64,000 nt of DNA from Darksidea phi (Eukaryota > Ascomycota > Dothideomycetes > Pleosporales > Lentitheciaceae). Location: contig JASJFT010000061.1 of assembly GCA_030770425.1 (NCBI GenBank), positions 160,060-224,059 of the forward strand, written 5' to 3'. Shown here piece after piece: positions 11,713 to 23,736 of this stretch. Within the stretch, counting starts at the first letter, position 1; every line of letters begins with the position of its first letter. Both the position numbers and the translations under genes were made by a program. The notes under the pieces are model-generated. The model did no database searches, was not told the origin of the DNA, and saw only the letters and a program-made list of their open reading frames with translations.

Positions 11713-12638
11713 ATTATGAGAAGAGGGGATGGGAGGGGAACTAGTGTGGTTACAAGGGAGGGGGAATGGCGTGTTATATGCATATCGCGTCGGCTGGAAA
11801 ACAACCCCCCCTTGATTCGGTACCGATGCATGAAGGTTCTGCAGTAACACTCCTCGCGTTGATCTCGACAGGTAACTTTTCCGGGCCTCGTCGCACTCAA
11901 CATGCTCACGCGCCGTCAGCACTTTCAATCACACCCAATTAGTATCCTGAATCCTCGAGCCGCATACCCGTTCCTTTTTTCGTTCGATCGTTTAGAGACG
12001 CCAAGCAGAAGATTGTGCGCAAGATATACTTGTTTTCTCCTTTGTTGTTATGTGGAAATTGAATTCGAAACCGTAGTGGCGTTTCCACGTCCGCGTACAA
12101 CGACTGCAGTGTAACGACCAATGTCTTTAAACTCCCGATAGTCAAGATGAGAGCCAATCATCCAGAGTCGGGTGAGCGACTCGATATCTTTCCGGTCTGC
12201 TCGGTTTATGCAGCTTCGTCTACTTTTAGGAATGTGCAACCCTTCTGTGGTCATGACGATACGCTTGTGCATCGCCAGCCTGTTCACCCTGGCGAAATAG
12301 CGTAAACAATGCAATCACCATGACTCCCACAAAGACAAAGTAGGCATCACAGAACATCAAAGATGGGCTAATCTCCCAGGCGTTTCTAGTGAACCTTACA
12401 GCCGGCCTGTTCTTTCAATGACGGAGGTATTTGTATTCGTGTCGCGTATTCCCATTCTGTTGTATACAGTTCAGTCTACCAAGCTCGGCTTTCTGACTAA
12501 ATGACATGCAAAATTCTGCAATGTGCACCTCTCCCCCCTTTCATGTACTTCCAATGAGGTTCCTATTTCCTGAACGTCACGGTTTCTATTGTTCCATTAC
12601 CGCTAGGAAGTAGACTAGCGCAACGGGATTGGTGCGCT
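11713..12638. other. Intergenic, no gene recognised
   Basis: About 930 bp between the membrane-protein gene start and the 3' end of the PHD-finger gene. Short ORFs on both strands show no family resemblance. Nothing else seen. Confidence 0.45.
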
Positions 12639-13868
12639 TCAATTCCCTTCCATAGCGGTACCATCTCCATCACCAATGTTCTGGCCCTGTCTACATAGCG
12701 GGCACCACCAGTCTCCTTCCGGAACTGCCGTCATATTTTGGCACGCCATATGAAACCATCCATTGTACGGACAATCATCATCACCGCTCTCGCAGGCTAT
12801 TAACTCCTGGCCATCATCAGGCATCCGACAGACACAGTAAAGGTTCGGAGGATTGACTTTGCCTGGAGCAGGTGTCGGCTGAACAGGAGCGGCAGCCACT
12901 TTGGCCTTCCGCTTCCGAGTAGGTGTCTTTGATTTAGAAGCCGTAGTGGCACCTGTTGAACCTTGCAGTGCTTTCCCCTTTGGCTTGGGTGTAGCCTTAC
13001 TCTTGTTAGCGATCGTCTTCGCACTCGCGTTCACACAAGTGAGGGTCACCATCCGCGGTACCTTCCCCACAACGTCTTCCTCATACGCCACCAATTCAGG
13101 TTTGCGCACACCAACCGCCCAGTCTGCCTCGTTGACAAACATCCCATTAACCGCACGACCTTCGACAATCTCGTAACGTAGAACGACGCGCTTCCCCCTC
13201 AGAATATTGATACCCTTTTCGTGGAGGGTGCAAGTTGCGACTAACTTCACTTTCCCCTCGTTGAGCTTTTTGAGGAGCGCAGCGGCAGTCACCTTCGCAT
13301 AGCTTTCAATCTCGCCTAGGGAGGGAGATGACGTGACTAGGTAGGCGGCCTTGGGCTGAGATGGGTCAGGACAGACGTAGAGCCCGTACCGTCTCGTTCC
13401 ATCATTAGTTGTATCAACCGTCATGGTCTGTCGAACTGGTGACGGATTTATCTGAGGCTCAGATGAAGCTAACGACAACGTATCGGCATCGTCGTCACCC
13501 ATGCTTGTGTCTAAAATATTGCGCATGGATTCATCTTCACCAGCAATTGTAGACGAGCGCTCAGTATCAGCACTTCCAGCTCGATTGTGTAACTTCGTCA
13601 ACTGGCCATCTTCATGCTCAACGACTTGGATGGTTTCGAACTTGAGCCGGAGCGTCTTGTCATCGGTGTAGACCTCTATACCATCTGGAGGAAACTTCTC
13701 TGATTTTTTGCTCCATTCAGGGTGTTTCTCGAGCTCAGTCTCTGCGTACGCGTACATGCCGATCTGCGCGTCCTTGTGGGAACTATAGACTTGCAGTGCC
13801 ATAGCGTCACTGAGGTCGGTAGGGTCATAGTAGCGGAAGACGGCGAATTTGGTAGTGGATAGAGTCAT
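12639..13868 (-). CDS. PHD-finger protein
   Basis: Intronless, 409 aa. The C-terminal 65 residues form a PHD zinc finger of Cys4-His-Cys3 type (about residues 343-393): LYCVCRMPDDGQELIAC, then CPYNGWFHMAC, then GDWWCPLC. Such fingers usually read histone H3 tails, so a nuclear chromatin role is likely. The N-terminal half (FAVFRYYDPTDLSDAMALQV; the middle GTRRYGLYVCPD) is not a family I recognise. Between them lies a basic, Lys/Pro/Thr-rich linker with a KTPTRKRKAKV-like nuclear localisation signal. The N-terminal 200 residues contain an acidic low-complexity stretch (MGDDDADTLSLASSE). It looks intact, with the start set by the first ATG of the open frame. Confidence 0.8.
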   Translation of the reverse strand: MTLSTTKFAVFRYYDPTDLSDAMALQVYSSHKDAQIGMYAYAETELEKHPEWSKKSEKFPPDGIEVYTDDKTLRLKFETIQVVEHEDGQLTKLHNRAGSADTERSSTIAGEDESMRNILDTSMGDDDADTLSLASSEPQINPSPVRQTMTVDTTNDGTRRYGLYVCPDPSQPKAAYLVTSSPSLGEIESYAKVTAAALLKKLNEGKVKLVATCTLHEKGINILRGKRVVLRYEIVEGRAVNGMFVNEADWAVGVRKPELVAYEEDVVGKVPRMVTLTCVNASAKTIANKSKATPKPKGKALQGSTGATTASKSKTPTRKRKAKVAAAPVQPTPAPGKVNPPNLYCVCRMPDDGQELIACESGDDDCPYNGWFHMACQNMTAVPEGDWWCPLCRQGQNIGDGDGTAMEGN

Positions 13869-16173
13869 ATCTTGGAGACTGGGTGGAGATTGAATGCCTT
13901 TAGTGAGTTGAAGGGATTTAAAGTGAGATGAAGGAGTTTGCGTAGCGTCAATAACGATCTATATCTGCCGATTGTATCCGTATTCGATTGGTGACAGTCG
14001 GCGCGGGAGATTGATGCGACTTGTCACAAAAAGTTTGTCCTTCGATTTGGGTCAACGAAAACGATAAGGAATGGTAGGGTCAAATTATAAGCAGAAAACG
14101 GAATTTATCGGGGAGAGTCAATCACGACTAAGTCAATACGTTGTGAATGTAGCTTAAGCAACTAAGGCCTTCACTGAAGAAAGTCGTTGCTATGGTGAAA
14201 GCGAATTTATAAAAAAAAATTACGCTGCGGTCTTGAAGGATTCGCAAAGGTTTCCCCGATGATTATTGCGAGCTCATGCGTACTCAACTTCTTTTCCCTG
14301 TCGCGTGACACACCACTTGGACCGCAGTCCACCGAGCAGCGTCTATGTACAGTACCAGTATCAAGGCTTATTGGTTTACACATAGAGGTCGCACGGAGCA
14401 CAGCAGTGTGTGACTTTAGTAGACGAAGGTGAGAGATAGATGTACTATCATGGAGGTCTCAAGGGTTGTGTTCCCACCAAACATGCGCATCATCTTTAGA
14501 CCAGAGACGCCTTTCTTTTGAGTTTCCTAAAAGAATATAATCTGTATACCCATGTTTCCACCATCACCGCCCTAAAACCTTGGGACCGGTTCTCCACCCT
14601 GCCTCACGGACATGCAGCCTCTTACTCCACAACAACCTCATGCTGCTGCACTCATACGGCAGCGACTCGCTCTTTAGATCCACAAGCAAACTCCACTCCC
14701 ACCACACATTCACTTCATATTATCCCCAATTTCGAAGTGTGCCGCCGTCTCATAAACCTTCTTTTACGCTGCTACGTGTGTAAAAACCGCATCAAAGTTA
14801 TTCACATTGAAATCATTCGCCTGCACAATCTTGATAGTCCATACCCGTCCGCCTCTCCCGAAGAATCGCACGGTCATGAGCGATCAAAGGGGTTCTCACC
14901 GGAAAGCCATTTGGCCTGGCAGTTAAGCGCTTTGGAGCTAGCGGGAATGGAGACCGTGGAGTTGTCGTTGGGAGGGGTGCCGACGATGAGGGTGTGGGGA
15001 TCGGTGAGAGAAGCGGTTATGGTGAGCCAAGGATAGTTTTCAGGACGGCAAGAAAAAGGGAAGGATGATAGCGAAGTGAGTTGCCAAGGATTGAGGGCAA
15101 TTTGGCGTTTTTGAAGGGGGTTGGTGAAGGTAGTGAAGGTGAGCTAGATGAGAGTGGTGATCAAGGCCGACACTGGCTTATCGGAAGAGTTAGCTATGAG
15201 AAAACAAACGCGAAATTTCTGGTGCTTTTTCTCTTCCAGCCCGTAGGTGGATGCATATGGTGTGATTCGGTGGTGCGTCCAACCATCCCGAGCCGATCAT
15301 CCTCATACTCGCGCTTGCTCCATTAGCTGCACAAACTCGTAATAAGGAACGTGCTGTAAAGAGAGTCTAGATTTTCAATATGTGACTTGTGTAAAACATG
15401 CAACATTAACGTCGAAAGATCCTAAGGAGCGTGGTGGGTTGCGCTACATTGTTCACATACTACAAGGTGATTTGATCATGGCGAGGTCACTTCTTCATTT
15501 ACTTGTAAGCTTAATACTCCCATTCCATTCTTGGGCACATCCACGAGTCTTGCTACAAACGCGTCGTCTACGCATTCTTACGGGTTCTACGAATGCGCAT
15601 CACGTAGTTCACCTTAGGACTCGTTAATGTATTATCATCCAAAATTGTACGAGATGTATCAGCAACCGTTCCTTCATCTAGGCCGACTCGGGCGGCTTAC
15701 ACTACATCGTGACGACGGTAACAGGTGAGTTGCTACGGAATATCAAGACATGGATGTGTTTCTAGGTCAATGACTACTGCTTGTGGTTTGTGGAGGGAAC
15801 AGGTGACGCAGAGCGAGCTCTAAAGCACACAGGACAACTCGTCCGACGTCGACCCTTCGCATTGTGAAATCAGACTTGGCACACATCAACCCTTTACAAG
15901 GCCTTCGGGCGGTCGGATAGAGCCCGAGGTGGTGGTGGTGGTTGTTGCATTTGAGCACCTCGGGAGAGACCGGGAGCCGCGGCGCTATCGGCAGTGAGCT
16001 GCTTGGCCTAAGCTCCTCATCGCAGCTTCCGTCACTGTCCTCTTCCAGCCGGCAACATCCAGGACTATCGCAGGCTTCAAACAGTAGCTCGCCGCTCGCG
16101 ACACGAGTACACAGCTTGGTAAGCTCCAGAGCGGCAAAACGGCGTGTAATTCTGTAATTCTGGGCCCATTCGC

Positions 16174-16199
16174 TGCGGGGGTACCATTATCCCCCCGCA
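16174..16199. promoter_or_regulatory. Inverted pair of GCGGGG (CreA-type) sites
   Basis: TGCGGGGG at 16174-16181 faces CCCCCCGCA at 16191-16199, an inverted repeat with a 9-bp centre, about 270 bp upstream of the malate synthase ATG. Both arms match SYGGRG, the binding consensus of the carbon-catabolite repressor CreA/Mig1. Glyoxylate-cycle genes are typically glucose-repressed, so a repressor pair here is plausible; binding is inference. Confidence 0.4.
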
Positions 16200-16372
16200 C
16201 TGAGGCAAGCTTGGCGCGCAGCGATCACAAGCTTGAGCTTTCGCCCATCCCCTCTGCCCGGCTGGGGCCCGCAACGTCTTCCACTCAGCGCTCTCGGGCT
16301 AGCTTGCTAAACCGTAGGGAGACAAAGAGTATCCTCGGCCCAGCGCAGCTCCAAGATGCATGACGTCGCCTT

Positions 16373-16380
16373 TATAAATA
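16373..16380 (+). promoter_or_regulatory. TATA box of malate synthase
   Basis: TATAAATA lies 88 bp upstream of the ATG at 16468. A TGACGTC (CRE-like) site sits immediately upstream at 16361-16367. Both placements are what a fungal core promoter would show. Confidence 0.55.
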
Positions 16381-16467
16381 TCATGGCCCACCGACTCCGC
16401 ACGCATACATCATCGCATTCCTCACCTCCACCGGCTCGATTGCGTCCATACCACCACACAGTAAACA

Positions 16468-18197
16468 ATGGCTGCCAGTCCCGACTCTTTGTTGCGCGAG
16501 GTCAACATCCTCGGCGCATTGAATGATCAGCACAAGCACATTCTCAGCAAAGATGCTGCCGTTTTTCTCGCGCTTTTGCACCGCACATTCAACGAGCGCC
16601 GGAAAGCTCTCCTCCAGCGACGAGTGATCCGTCAGGCGGAACTAGACAAGGGACAGCTACTAGACTTTCTTCCTGAGACGAGACACATCCGCGAGAGCGA
16701 TGCGTGGAAAGGTGCTCCACCAGCACCCGGATTGGTGGACAGGCGCGTAGAGATCACGGGCCCGACGGACCGCAAAATGGTCGTCAATGCCTTGAACGCG
16801 AACGTCTGGACGTATATGGCCGACTTTGAGGGTAAGTTTTCCCGCCTCTACTCTCATAACGAGAAGTTGACAACTCGTAGACTCGAGTGCCCCGACGTGG
16901 GAGAACATGATTTCCGGACAGCTCAACCTCTACGATGCCATCCGCCGCCAGGTCGATTTCAAGCAAGGCGAGAAGGAATACAAGCTCCGCACCGACCGTA
17001 CCCTCCCTACACTCATCGCTCGCGCCCGAGGCTGGCATCTGGAGGAGAAGCATTTCACAGTTGACGGCGAGCCCATTTCCGGTTCGTTGTTTGACTTTGG
17101 CCTGTATTTCTTCAACAACGCGCATGAGCTCGTTAAGCGGGGAAGCGGCCCATACTTCTACCTCCCCAAGATGGAGTCACATCTTGAGGCGAGACTGTGG
17201 AATGATGTGTTCAACGTGGCCCAGGACTACATTGGCATGCGACGGGGTACTATCCGGGCTACTGTCTTGATTGAGACCATCACCGCGGCTTTTGAGATGG
17301 ACGAGATCATCTACGAGCTCCGCGACCACTCGGCCGGTCTCAACTGCGGCCGCTGGGACTACATCTTCAACACCATCAAGCGGTTCCGCCAAAACCCAAA
17401 CTTCATCCTACCGGACCGCGATTCTGTCACTATGACGGTCCCCTTCATGGACGCCTACGTCAAGCTCCTTATCAAAACCTGCCACCGCCGCGGTGTACAC
17501 GCCATGGGCGGCATGGCTGCCCAGATCCCCATCAAGAACGATCCCGCGGCCAACGACGCAGCAATGGAGAAAGTGCGCGCTGACAAACTCCGCGAAGCCC
17601 GCGCCGGCCACGACGGTACCTGGGTTGCGCACCCCGCCCTTGCAGCCATCGCCTCGGATATCTTCAATGAGCATATGCCTACCCCCAACCAGATGCATGT
17701 CCGCCGTGAAGACGTTCACATCACTGCGAACGACCTGCTCAACATGAATGTCCCCGGGAAGGTCACTGAAGCAGGTATCCGCAAGAACCTCGATATCGGT
17801 CTTAGCTACATGGAGGCGTGGCTGCGCGGGGTCGGCTGCGTGCCCATCAACTATCTCATGGAGGACGCGGCGACAGCCGAGGTCTCAAGAAGCCAGCTGT
17901 GGCAGTGGAGCAGGCACCAGGTTCCTACTGCTGAGGGTAAGAAGGTTACTAAGGACTATGCGCTGCAGTTATTGCGCGAGCAGGCGCAGAAGTTGAGCAA
18001 GAAGGCACCTAAGGGAAACAAGTTTGGATTGGCAGCGAAGTATTTCGAGAGTCAGGTTACTGGCGAGGATTACGCTGAGTTCTTAACTACGTAAGTCTAC
18101 TATTATCTCCTGAACTGGAATAGCTGCTAATAGCCTCAGGCTGCTTTACAACGAGATCACAAACGTAGGTCCCCCAAAGGGTGCTTCCAAGCTCTAA
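16468..18197 (+). CDS. acuE: Malate synthase, peroxisomal (glyoxylate cycle)
   Basis: It condenses glyoxylate with acetyl-CoA to malate, allowing growth on acetate and fatty acids. Three exons, 16468-16831, 16881-18090 and 18140-18197 (49-nt introns, phases 1 and 2), give 543 aa, the usual length. The family signature [16 protein letters not shown] is present, as are [12 protein letters not shown] and [10 protein letters not shown]. The short third exon ends in Ser-Lys-Leu followed by TAA, a type 1 peroxisomal targeting signal, so the enzyme should be imported into peroxisomes or glyoxysomes; missing that exon would lose the signal. It appears intact. The upstream region has a TATA box and a paired CreA-type site, consistent with carbon-source control. 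Confidence 0.97.
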
Positions 18198-19757
18198 GTC
18201 ATTGTGTTCCTCTTTCCGTTCCTAAATGCTGTAAAATTACTCTACAATGGGCGTTATGGACAGGCTCTTAAGCAAAAGCAAAGAATCGAATAATGAACCA
18301 CAACTTCACATGCTTTTGCTGCGCACAAATATGTATCTAGCATGTGAATATAAGCTAACCCTTTTCTCTTTTCACGGGACGGTTCTGTCGCAGCGGCTAA
18401 GCTTTGAGGCGTGACGCTGAACCGAGATCGATCCACAAATGCAGGTTTTATGCATGAACTGAGCGAATGAAGATGGACGGGAAGAATGTGGAATGAGTGA
18501 AGGTTTGGCATGTGATGATGGAATGAGGGGAATGTTACGCGAATCACGCGAATACGAAATGAAGTGAGGCGACGCGCAAGTTGCATCACAAAGTTTGTCC
18601 TTGTCCTGTAGATGTTTTCCGTCATAGTTGCTTGGCAATTTTCCTGGTGTCTCCTTTACGTTTCAACGGACTGGGGATTGAGCAAAGCGACACGCGAACG
18701 CTTTTAGTACTGAGTTGAATGCACAATTATCTATTTGAGGAGCGCCGATAAGTAACCCAGCGAGGAGCTAACTGCATATCGCCCAGCTCGTTAGCTAGTT
18801 CTAGAATCTTTCTGCAGCGTCCCGAAGTGTCCCTTTCAGCTTCCCAGGACACCAAATCTGAAAAACGCTGTGGAAATCCAGCCCCACGAGCGCCGACGCG
18901 GTTGACTCGTTGAAGTGTCCCTCTAGAACTAAATGCTCTTCTATAGCATGATCCGGGTGTTGTATTTGTGGAAGGCGAGATCAGATTACGTGAGATCAGT
19001 ATCATATGATAGCTACTGCTGCATCAACCACTAGAGCGCACCTGTCACAGTTCAGGGCATATACTTCAATTCATCCGTATTTCCGTTCACTCGTGGCCTA
19101 GTTTCTGTCCTATACACGACTAATTACCTCCCGAAAACCGGTCCTTACAAAGGGAGTTTGTTCACGCGCAGGCCAGGTATAGTAACTGCCCCTTCTGTCA
19201 ATCTAAAATAAAGCGCTGTCTCGACTCTTCTCTTGCATATATCATTGTCCCTCTTCAGCCATCAAAACACCATCCAGTCTCAAGGAAAGCTATCAGTGTG
19301 GTAGAACATCTTGCCATTTATAAAGAACGACCTTCGCAAATGGCTATTTTTCACTAAATATTCATAATATTCCTTGGTATATGATCGTGTCCGGTTAGAT
19401 AAGGATGTAACGCACATAACACCAAGCTTTTGTCTTATTAACCTAGCTAGAACAAGTGTATAGACCTGCGCGCTATTGATTATTGATATGGGCATCGACA
19501 ACTCCCCCTTAGAAGGATGCATTCCGTCGTTTCGTGCTAGGCTGGCGGGATTCGGAGGGTTTTTTTCTCCTATAATGGGGTGATTGGGTAGGGTCGGTGC
19601 TCCGATGCGATAAACCGGGCAATACAAACGGCCGACCTGCATGGGAAATATACAAGGCAAGACTTGTATTTGTAAGCTGTAGCAGCCTGTATAAGAAACA
19701 TAAGTTGTATGTTTGTTAGCCGCTAATGTCGGTACAACGGAAACTCGCAGTATCGAA
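18198..19757. other. Intergenic, no gene recognised
   Basis: About 1.6 kb between malate synthase and the NmrA-like pseudogene. A minus-strand ORF at 18727-19005 has a mildly protein-like C-terminus but no homology I can name, and 19280-19765 is open on the minus strand without recognisable motifs. I see nothing I would annotate. Confidence 0.4.
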
Positions 19758-20764
19758 ATGAGCAAGTTTGTTCACCGTCTTCGGCGCTACCGGTCAGCAA
19801 GGCGGAGCTCTTATCAGGCATATTCTCAGCCATCCGCAGTTCTCGAAGATATACAAGGTTCGGGGCGTCACTTGAGATGTGGATAAAGCAAGTGCAAGGG
19901 CATTGGGAGAGCTAGGGGTGGAGATGGTAAAGGTGCACGGTACCTAGCGCTGCGCTGATTAGCGGAAGAGAGAAGTCATCAAGCTTACGAAGGTTTAGGC
20001 GGATATAAAGGACCCAGCCTCACCCAAAGAAGCAACACAAGGCTCGCACACGATATTCGCTATAACGAACTGTATGCCATCATTTCAGACCCCTTGAGAG
20101 CGCACCCACTAACTTCAACCTAGACTGGGACAGTGCCGACCGAGAGGTCAAAACGGCTCAAGGAAAGCAATCGCCGATGCAGAAGTCACAGCCGGCGCAG
20201 AGCTGCTCCTTTGGCCCTCTCTTCCGCGCATCGGCCTCCCGAACTTCGAAAGCAAGGCTGATGTCGAAGATTACATTCGTACCTTGCCTATCAAATCCGT
20301 CTTCTTTATGCCGGGTAGGCTCATGCAGAACCAATTGAGCTTTGCGAAGCCTCAAAACTGAAGTGACGGGAAATTTGTCCTGGGGACGCTAGCTCCAGGC
20401 ATTGAGAGTAATACGCTGGTGCCACTCATCGATATCGAGGATATGGGGAAGTTCTTGCAGCCTTTTCTTGATCAGGCGAATAAATACCAACATTCGTCAT
20501 TCACGGCCTATACGGCGTTTTATACGCCGGCGGAGATGTGTAAGATCTGGAGGAGGGTGACCGGGTTTGAGGTTTTGCCTGAAGGAGAGTCGAATTTGGA
20601 GGAGGGAGAGCAGAAGGCTCAAGGCGGAAGTAGCACGAAGGACTCGCCGTGCTATGGCGTTGGCAGTAATGAGGCTTTAGCTTGAACGTTGGCACAGGAT
20701 GGAGAAGAAGAAGCCAGGGAGCTGGGAGAGCTTTGTTGAAAGACATCAGCCTTGGTTTGAATAG
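19758..20764 (+). pseudogene. NmrA-like family pseudogene
   Basis: The remains of an NmrA-type atypical short-chain dehydrogenase, a Rossmann-fold NAD(P)-binding protein. After the ATG at 19758 an extra T near 19769 shifts the frame; the next frame reads TVFGATGQQGGALIRHILSH, the family's glycine-rich start. Further pieces follow in order: ADIKDPASPKEATQGSHTIF, KADVEDYIRTLPIKSVFFMP, LVPLIDIEDMGKFLQPFL, and SWESFVERHQPWFE with the stop at 20764. It is inactivated by this frameshift, a TGA where an Arg CGA is expected (about 19873), stops near 20358, and further frame changes. The domain order is complete, so the whole gene was once here. Confidence 0.75.
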
Positions 20765-21246
20765 ATGGAATGTTTTGGATGTTGGCGGGATAAGAGATAT
20801 GTGACTATGCGCTTTAATGCCTGCCGTGTTGAAAGAGTCGGTTGTAATCTTATATAGTTAGTCTGTTAGTATTCGGCCAGGGCGGTAGAAGTAGCTCACT
20901 CTTTCCTGGACCGCGCTCTGGATCGGCATGGACGTGCTTCTGCAACGGCTTGCTTTACAGGTTGTCGATTTGATACGCGCCCTTCATAGGGTCCTCTCCC
21001 GATCTCATACTAATTTCTGTGCGGGCAACTCGAAGTATTTCACAAATACTCTCGTCTGAGATGAGCGTGCTGCTTGTAGAAATTAGGCTAACCTCCAAAG
21101 AGATATACTACTGAAAATCCGGTGCTATAAGTCGTTTTCCCGTACTTAGACACACCAAGGTCACTTATTCTGAGTAATGCTAGACATAGCGGGAAATGAT
21201 GGAGCGGTCGCGGTAAAAGTGTTCGACAGTTAATCCGAACTGAATT
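20765..21246. other. Intergenic
   Basis: About 480 bp between the NmrA-like pseudogene and the 3' end of rhodopsin copy 2. No feature recognised. Confidence 0.4.
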
Positions 21247-22388
21247 TTAAGTCTCAATATCTTCCATACTATACAGTTCAGACGTCCCTCTGTTTCCTTC
21301 TCTCGGCCTTCGTGAATCGTTCTCTTCGTTCGAGTATGAGAAATGCCTCCGCAAACCAGCGGATCGTCGTACAAGAGGCCGTAAGGTCGGGACGCACGCA
21401 CAGAATACGGCACAAGTAACTTCAGCCACGGACCATACCACCGTGTTTGGCATTGTCCACGTGGGATCTTCGCTCAAGGTGGAAGCACGAAGCGTGACGA
21501 GGCGGATAACTGAGATCGCGCATGTGCTGGGGAATGGAGATTCCGTAAGCCCTTACTCCGGCGTCGCTAACGCAATGGAAAACTCACAAGAAGCCTAGCG
21601 AAAAGATTGCCATCAAGAGCCCCTTTTGCACCTTCGGTAAGGGCAGCATCTCCAGTAACGGTAGCGGCATGATGAGAATAAAGACATCAGTAAGCACATG
21701 TACGATCCCCATAGCCAGCCAGAAATCCATCCGCTCCCTGCAATTCCTGGACGCCAAGGGATCCCAGTTCTGTTCGATAGGCTGGCAGTTGAGCGTGGCC
21801 CCTATTGTTCCACCTACGGCCCATGCGATAATGAAGGCGAGGGATACGTCGCACACACGCTGGAAGCTGGGTAGCGGAAATGCGCGACGGTATTGGAGAA
21901 GAAAGGTCGTTTTCATGAGCACGATGACGGCTCCGTATCCAATAGAGGCAATCCAAATCAGCTACGCGGTGCCCATATGTCAGTGACGAGTGCTCCTGCA
22001 GTGAAGATAGACGAACTTTGAGAAACTTAGATCTCTGCTGGATAGAAAGTATGTGGATATGGCGGCCGAGTCCAAATTTTGTACCTTCATTCCGGTTAGA
22101 TTCATCTTTTGAAGGTCCACCCTCCAACTTAATACCTACAGACTGCAGTTAGGACAGCCACTGCGATGAACGAGATCCAAACAAGACGTGTTAGTAGACG
22201 TTCCTAATTAACAGAGAATCATCGCATACCAGAGCCGCAACCAAGGCCCAATCGTCGTTCCCCAACTTCCGGATGATTATCCTTCGAACATAGAGTCGTA
22301 GGCCCACAAGCACCACTGAGATTAGCAAACACACTGTGGTGACTGCTATTACCCTCCAAGAGTAGTCTTCGTACGTATTTGACGGCAT
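21247..22388 (-). CDS. Rhodopsin-domain integral membrane protein (copy 2)
   Basis: Four exons, 22388-22230, 22142-22017, 21961-21588 and 21526-21247 (introns 87, 55 and 61 nt), total 939 nt, 312 aa. Family landmarks: VVLVGLRLYVRR then GNDDWALVAAL, FGLGRHI after the second span, LIWIASIGYGAVIVLMKTTF, an extracellular CQPIEQNWDP...C pair, DVFILIMPLPLLEMLPLPK, and FFTCAISVIRLVTL in the last spans. The cytosolic tail is about 50 residues and acidic/basic mixed. All splice sites restore family motifs in phase. It is a diverged paralogue of the gene at 8.7-9.9 kb; the last intron interrupts the GFF-TC motif in the same phase (2) in both genes. Confidence 0.85.
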
Positions 22389-23736
22389 CTTTGCCTAGGA
22401 GTTGACTAGTCGTTCATGTCTGCTCTCCAGGTTCGCCATGTGCTAGGACGGACGACGCGAGCGACGGGACAATCTCATGGCTACTCTTGCCAAGGTTCAG
22501 CTTTAGGTAGGTTTGGCGTTTCCTCACATGATGTAATTCGCTGTAACAAAGTTTGAGTTAACGCCACAAACTCGCTAGCTTCTCCTTTGGCAAAATCGAT
22601 ATGCACAAAACAATTGATCGTCGATGTGGGATGGCTGCGTAGGCTAAGCTGTGATTAGTGGGCTATGCGACGCAGGGAGATCAACGCCGCTAGCCCTGGC
22701 GCAAGACCAGTTGCTTTGGGCGCTCCTGGGTACAGGCAAATATGGACATTTCCGCGGCTGTTCTGTTTGTCTTAAATTAAAAGTCGGTCAAGGTGCGTTC
22801 AGGGGAATCGGGATACGGTGAAAATCCGGGGTGCATGAGTTAGAACGTCATAGCGGTAACCGCGAGTAGCACCTCTCTGCCTGGTACAAGCGTCATGCTA
22901 TCCTAAAAGATAAGATAAGAACCTGCATTTCTCGAGAATGATTAATGCCTACCTTTCATAAAATTAGAGGGATGAAGACGTTACTCTGGACTTAAGTAGC
23001 GTCGGAAGAAACGCAACGCTAGTACTACTATGTGACAGGTCAGACATGTACGGACTTAAAATGTAGATTGAATATGTGTTAACTATTGATTCCACTCATG
23101 CTTGTCCTTTTCGCATCATGGGATACACTTAGTCGGTGCGCAACTGCTGGCCCCTTTCATGTAGAATAGCACTTATATGAGTTCAAAATAGCAACGGGAA
23201 TATATAAGTAAACTTTCCATTTTGATAGCTTCATTTGGTAATGATATTTGATGGTTGACCAATTTTCAATTATGCCCGTCGTTCGGACGCCGATACCTAT
23301 AGAAGGTCTTATTTCGTTAGCTCCCAAAACGTTAAGACATGACGTAGGGTTGGTGGTTGTCTTGATCGTCGTTTGCATAGCAAGGTTCCCTTGCCTGGCC
23401 TCACCCTCTGGTGAGACCGAGCAGCGCGACACCTGGTTAATTCAAGGCCAGATTTTCATCTTGGTCTCATGGCGAATAACTTCGCAATTCGCAGAAAACC
23501 TCCTCCATTTAATGGACGTCCCTGTATTTCCTGTGTTTTAGTCTCGTTGGTGATCATATTTCATTGGTACATTTGAAAGCATAATTGTACCCCGCAGGGC
23601 GCGCTCCTGACAAATCTAGCAATACGTCATCTTAACAACCAAAAAGCCTAGAACCAGCATATAAAATAAAAAGGTGTATGTCTAAACTCTACACAGTGCA
23701 AACACTCGTCAATACATCACAAAAATAAAATAGAAA
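22389..23736. other. Intergenic between divergent genes
   Basis: About 1.35 kb between rhodopsin copy 2 and the MDR oxidoreductase. Short ORFs only. A TATA box for the oxidoreductase is listed separately. Nothing else seen. Confidence 0.4.
23660..23667 (+). promoter_or_regulatory. TATA box of the MDR oxidoreductase gene
   Basis: TATAAAAT, 77 bp upstream of the ATG at 23737, in an A-rich leader. Confidence 0.4.

Larger units (their letters stand above)
13869..16467. other. Long intergenic region upstream of malate synthase
   Basis: About 2.6 kb. The left part must hold the PHD-gene promoter. 14.5-15.9 kb has open frames on the plus strand without recognisable protein content. The last 500 bp is GC-rich and carries the promoter elements described for malate synthase. 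Confidence 0.45.
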
